From the NCBI GenBank assembly GCA_937876095.1, contig CALFIE010000047.1:1-8342 (forward strand): a stretch of 8,342 bases of DNA, written 5' to 3'. Each line of letters starts with the position of its first letter. Position 1 is the stretch's first letter. Positions 4,974-8,342 of the stretch are shown here, in pieces. The stretch is from an uncultured Flavobacteriales bacterium. Its GTDB lineage: Bacteria; Bacteroidota; Bacteroidia; Flavobacteriales; Weeksellaceae. Under the pieces are notes generated by a model. It had not been told where the DNA came from and searched no databases. It was given only the letters and a program-made list of their open reading frames with translations. The translations under genes and the position numbers were made by a program.

Positions 4974-7900
4974 ATGCTTAAAAACATTACAGACACGCTA
5001 CTTCCCGAATTGTTGAAAAAAAAATTTGGCGAAGAAATTTTCAAAAATTTAGAACTTCACCGAAATATTTCGTTGAAAGGTTTTGCAGGTTCTGCTCCAT
5101 CTATTTTGGTGGCAGAATTGTTCTTGACACAGAAAAAAAACATCCTTTTCATTGTAGATGATAAGGAATTGGCACATTATATCACCACCGAATTAGAAGA
5201 ACTCATAGGTGAAAACAAAGTTTTCTATTTCCCAGAAACGCATTTGGAACCTTACCAAATCGAGAAAACTCAAAATGCCAACATCGTCTTGAGAACCGAA
5301 GTTCTCAATAAATTGCACACCGAAAAATTCGCAAAAATTATTGTGGCAAATTCTGGAGCGTTGTGCGAAAAAGTTTTGAAAAAAGAAGAATTTTCTGCGA
5401 TTTCTCATCACATCAAAGTAGGCGATTCTTTGGATTTTGATTTTACCGAAGAATTGTTGCATCAGTTTAATTTTAATTTGTCCGATTTCGTTTCAGAACC
5501 GGGTGAATTTTCGGTAAGAGGCGGAATTGTAGATGTTTTCTCTTACGCTAACGAAAAACCGTACCGTATTACTTTTTTTGGGAATGAAATTGAGAGTATC
5601 AAAACGTTTGATATAGAAACCCAACTTTCTTTGGAAAAAGTGGAGGAGTTTCAGTTGGTCTCAAATATGAATTTCGCGGTTTCGGGAACCAAAGTTTCTC
5701 TGTTGGATTTATTGCCAAAAGAATCGATGGTCGTGACCAAAAATGCTTTTTTAATTCATAAAAAATTGATGGAATTTTACGAAAAAGCAGAAGAAAATTT
5801 TGAAAAACTCAGCAAAGAAATCAAGCACCAAAAACCAGAAGAATTGTTTGTTTCTGATGAGGTTTTTTTGAAAGATTTACAGAAATTCAAAAGCATTGAT
5901 TTTACCTCACAATCATTCGAACAACTTCAAACAACTTCAAACAAAGTTGAACTAAAGCAAACAGCTCAACCTGTTTTCCATAAAAATTTTGAATTGTTAG
6001 CCGAAGATTTACATCAAAAAAAATCAGAAGGTTTCGAGACTTGGATTTCTTTCTCGGGAGAAAAACAGAAAGAGCGTTTAGAAGAAATTTTCGAAAGTAT
6101 AGAGCACGACTTGCCTTTCAAATCCTTCAAATCCGAACTTCACGAAGGTTTTGTAGATCATCAACTAAAAATTTCGGTGTATACTGATCATCAAATTTTT
6201 GACCGCTACCAAAGATTTCAAGCCAAAAATTCTTTTGCAAAATCTGAACAATTGACGTTGAAAGATTTGATGTCGCTGAAAATTGGCGACTACATCACAC
6301 ACATCGACCACGGAATCGGGAAATTTATGGGATTGGTGAAAGTGAACAACAATGGCAAAGTTCAGGAATGTTTCAAACTGACCTACAAAAACGGCGATTT
6401 GCTCTACGTTTCCATACATTCATTAAATAAAATTTCGAAATATAACGGACCAGATGGTCGAGAAATTGTACTCTCAAAACTTGGTTCACCTGCTTGGAAA
6501 TCTTTAAAACAGAAAACCAAAGCCAAGGTAAAACAAATCGCTTTCGATTTGCTGAAATTGTACGCACAACGCAAAACAGCAAAAGGTTTCCAGTTTTCGC
6601 CAGACTCTTATTTGCAAACCGAATTAGAGGCGAGTTTTGTTTATGAAGATACTCCAGATCAGGAAAAAGCGACTTTGGATGTGAAAAACGATATGGAAGA
6701 TGAAGGTGTAATGGACCGATTGATTTGTGGTGACGTAGGTTTTGGGAAAACGGAAGTCGCAATTCGTGCCGCTTTCAAGGCTGCAACCGACGGAAAACAA
6801 GTGGCGATTTTGGTTCCGACTACGATTTTGGCGTTTCAACATTACAGAAGTTTCAAAGAGAGATTGAAGGATTTCCCTGTGAATATTTCTTATTTAAATA
6901 GATTTCGTTCTGCAAAACAAAAATCGGAAACGCTGAAAGGTTTAGCCGATGGAAAAATTGATATCGTCATTGGAACGCACCAATTGGTAAGTAAAGATGT
7001 GAAATTCAAAGATTTGGGTTTATTAATTATTGATGAAGAGCATAAATTTGGGGTGAATGTAAAAGATAAACTCAAAACCTTAAAAAACAATATTGATACG
7101 CTTACTTTAACGGCGACACCAATCCCAAGAACTTTGCAGTTTTCATTAATGGCGGCACGAGATTTATCTGTAATAAAAACACCACCACCAAACAGACAAC
7201 CTGTGGAAACACAAACGATTGGTTTTAGCGAAGATATTATAAGAGATGCGGTTTCGTACGAAATTCAGCGGGACGGACAAGTATATTTCATTAATAATAG
7301 AATTGAAAACCTCAAAGATATTGCAGGATTAATTCAGCGTTTGGTTCCTGATGCACGTGTAATTACAGGTCACGGACAAATGGACGGTAAAGAACTGGAG
7401 CGAAATGTTTTGGATTTTATGGAAGGAAAATATGATGTTTTGGTTTCGACCACAATTGTGGAAAGTGGAGTTGATGTGCCAAATGCGAACACGATTTTTA
7501 TTAATGATGCGCAAAGATTTGGAATGGCAGATTTGCACCAAATGCGCGGTAGAGTTGGGCGAAGCAATAGGAAGGCATTTTGTTATCTGATCACGCCACC
7601 TTTTGATATGATTACTTCCGATGCGCGAAAACGTTTGGAAGCTGTGGAACAATTTTCGGATTTAGGAAGTGGTTTCCAAATTGCGATGAAGGATTTGGAA
7701 ATTCGTGGAGCAGGAGATTTGTTGGGCGCGGAACAAAGTGGTTTCATTAATGAAATGGGTTTTGAAACCTATCAAAAATTGATGCAAGAAGCGCTGGAAG
7801 AGATGCAAAATGAAGACGAATTTTCTGAATTATTTGAAAACGAAGAAGACCGCAAAAAACTTTTCAAATCTACCAAAGAAGTAAATATTGACACCGATTT

Positions 7901-8336
7901 TGAGTTGATGTTGCCCGATTCTTACGTAAATTCTATAGAAGAACGATTGTCTTTGTACCAAAAATTAGCAGAAATTCAGAATAAAACTGAACTCACGCAG
8001 TTTGAAAATGAACTTGTTGATCGATTTGGTAAATTGCCAGAAGAAGCGGTGAATTTATTAAAATCGGTAGAACTGAAATGGCTTTCTTCGGACATTGGTT
8101 TTGAAAAAATTGTGATGAAAAACGGAATTTTCTTGGGATATTTCCCAGATAATCCTCAAGATAAATTTTACCAAAGCGAAAAATTCAGAAATATTATTGC
8201 TTATTTAAGCCAAAACCCGAAAGAAGCCCAACTGAAAGAAAAACACAGCAAAGAAGGCAACCAACTGATGATGCGCAAAGAGAACGTGCAAAATGTAGAT
8301 GAAATGAATGCAGTTTTGGTGAGGATTTTAGGGTAA
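4974..8336 (+). CDS. mfd: Transcription-repair coupling factor Mfd
   Basis: Mfd binds RNA polymerase stalled at DNA damage, removes it by ATP-driven translocation and recruits UvrA for nucleotide-excision repair. The 1120 residues match the usual full length. The N-terminal UvrB-like module has a degenerate nucleotide site (KGFAGSAPSILVAE, no Walker lysine), as is normal for Mfd, and the hallmark EPGEFSVRGGIVDVF at 175-189. The RNA-polymerase-interacting CarD-like domain starts near KIGDYITHIDHGIGKF (436 on). The translocase module has Walker A GDVGFGKT (586-593, K592), DEEH (687-690), TATPIPRT (713-720) and motif VI QMRGRVGR (856-863). The translocation (TRG) region starts DLEIRGAGDLLGAEQSG at 907, and the C-terminal TRCF domain covers about 970-1120. 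ATG 4974 is the first ATG after an in-frame TGA at 4953, and no Shine-Dalgarno is seen. The gene is complete and appears functional, in its own transcription unit. Confidence 0.98.
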   Translation: MLKNITDTLLPELLKKKFGEEIFKNLELHRNISLKGFAGSAPSILVAELFLTQKKNILFIVDDKELAHYITTELEELIGENKVFYFPETHLEPYQIEKTQNANIVLRTEVLNKLHTEKFAKIIVANSGALCEKVLKKEEFSAISHHIKVGDSLDFDFTEELLHQFNFNLSDFVSEPGEFSVRGGIVDVFSYANEKPYRITFFGNEIESIKTFDIETQLSLEKVEEFQLVSNMNFAVSGTKVSLLDLLPKESMVVTKNAFLIHKKLMEFYEKAEENFEKLSKEIKHQKPEELFVSDEVFLKDLQKFKSIDFTSQSFEQLQTTSNKVELKQTAQPVFHKNFELLAEDLHQKKSEGFETWISFSGEKQKERLEEIFESIEHDLPFKSFKSELHEGFVDHQLKISVYTDHQIFDRYQRFQAKNSFAKSEQLTLKDLMSLKIGDYITHIDHGIGKFMGLVKVNNNGKVQECFKLTYKNGDLLYVSIHSLNKISKYNGPDGREIVLSKLGSPAWKSLKQKTKAKVKQIAFDLLKLYAQRKTAKGFQFSPDSYLQTELEASFVYEDTPDQEKATLDVKNDMEDEGVMDRLICGDVGFGKTEVAIRAAFKAATDGKQVAILVPTTILAFQHYRSFKERLKDFPVNISYLNRFRSAKQKSETLKGLADGKIDIVIGTHQLVSKDVKFKDLGLLIIDEEHKFGVNVKDKLKTLKNNIDTLTLTATPIPRTLQFSLMAARDLSVIKTPPPNRQPVETQTIGFSEDIIRDAVSYEIQRDGQVYFINNRIENLKDIAGLIQRLVPDARVITGHGQMDGKELERNVLDFMEGKYDVLVSTTIVESGVDVPNANTIFINDAQRFGMADLHQMRGRVGRSNRKAFCYLITPPFDMITSDARKRLEAVEQFSDLGSGFQIAMKDLEIRGAGDLLGAEQSGFINEMGFETYQKLMQEALEEMQNEDEFSELFENEEDRKKLFKSTKEVNIDTDFELMLPDSYVNSIEERLSLYQKLAEIQNKTELTQFENELVDRFGKLPEEAVNLLKSVELKWLSSDIGFEKIVMKNGIFLGYFPDNPQDKFYQSEKFRNIIAYLSQNPKEAQLKEKHSKEGNQLMMRKENVQNVDEMNAVLVRILG
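5289..5308. repeat. Perfect 8-bp stem with CGAA loop inside mfd
   Basis: TTGAGAAC and GTTCTCAA flank the tetraloop CGAA, encoding part of LRTEVLN in the UvrB-like domain. The stem is perfect, but no poly-T follows and it lies well inside the gene. It may be a chance result of codon choice. Confidence 0.3.
5921..5940 (+). repeat. Two tandem copies of a 10-bp unit inside mfd
   Basis: ACAACTTCAA occurs twice in direct succession, and CAACTT of the second copy is followed by AAGTTG at 5944-5949. The unit is not a multiple of three, so the copies are read in different frames (within EQLQTTSNKVE). The segment lies in the poorly conserved middle part between the UvrB-like and RNA-polymerase-binding domains, where length varies among Mfd proteins. 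Confidence 0.5.
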
Positions 8337-8342
8337 TTATTT

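Noticed and set aside
7405..7590. Small plus-strand frame within mfd
   Set aside because: It overlaps the conserved helicase motifs V and VI of mfd in another frame and has no features of its own.

Overview
The window looks like the chromosome of a Bacteroidota member, most likely in the Flavobacteriales and possibly Weeksellaceae/Chryseobacterium-like. This placement is an inference. It rests on AT-rich codons, A-rich non-Shine-Dalgarno stretches ahead of start codons, several exact matches to the Bacteroidota -7 promoter element TAnnTTTG, and the character of the proteins.

Layout. Positions 1-429 (minus strand) hold the N-terminal part of a class I SAM-dependent methyltransferase that runs off the left edge. 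An 80-bp divergent intergenic region (430-509) carries a TAnnTTTG match on each strand. Positions 510-4822 (plus strand) hold five tightly packed genes: left-handed beta-helix acyltransferase, GT2 glycosyltransferase, GT4 glycosyltransferase, second beta-helix acyltransferase, second GT4 glycosyltransferase. All junctions are 4-bp ATGA overlaps, a 1-bp gap or direct abutment, so this is almost certainly one operon with translational coupling. A 151-bp spacer (4823-4973) holds stacked hairpins, including a good terminator candidate. Positions 4974-8336 hold a complete mfd gene (transcription-repair coupling factor), and the last 6 bases are non-coding.

Function. The operon looks like part of a surface-polysaccharide (LPS O-antigen, capsule or exopolysaccharide) locus. 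Three cytoplasmic glycosyltransferases would add sugars and two acyltransferases would decorate sugars with acyl (probably acetyl) groups. The divergent methyltransferase may belong to the same locus. No polymerase, flippase, ligase or nucleotide-sugar synthesis gene is visible, so the product cannot be named. mfd is a housekeeping DNA-repair gene and marks the right edge of the cluster.

I do not see a wholly new system here. The most interesting local structure is a heptad-based inverted repeat (about 4208-4299) sitting in frame in the linker between the two Rossmann domains of the second GT4 enzyme. The paralogous GT4 gene upstream serves as a built-in control lacking it. Next is the cluster of mutually exclusive hairpins plus a promoter-like sequence between the operon and mfd.
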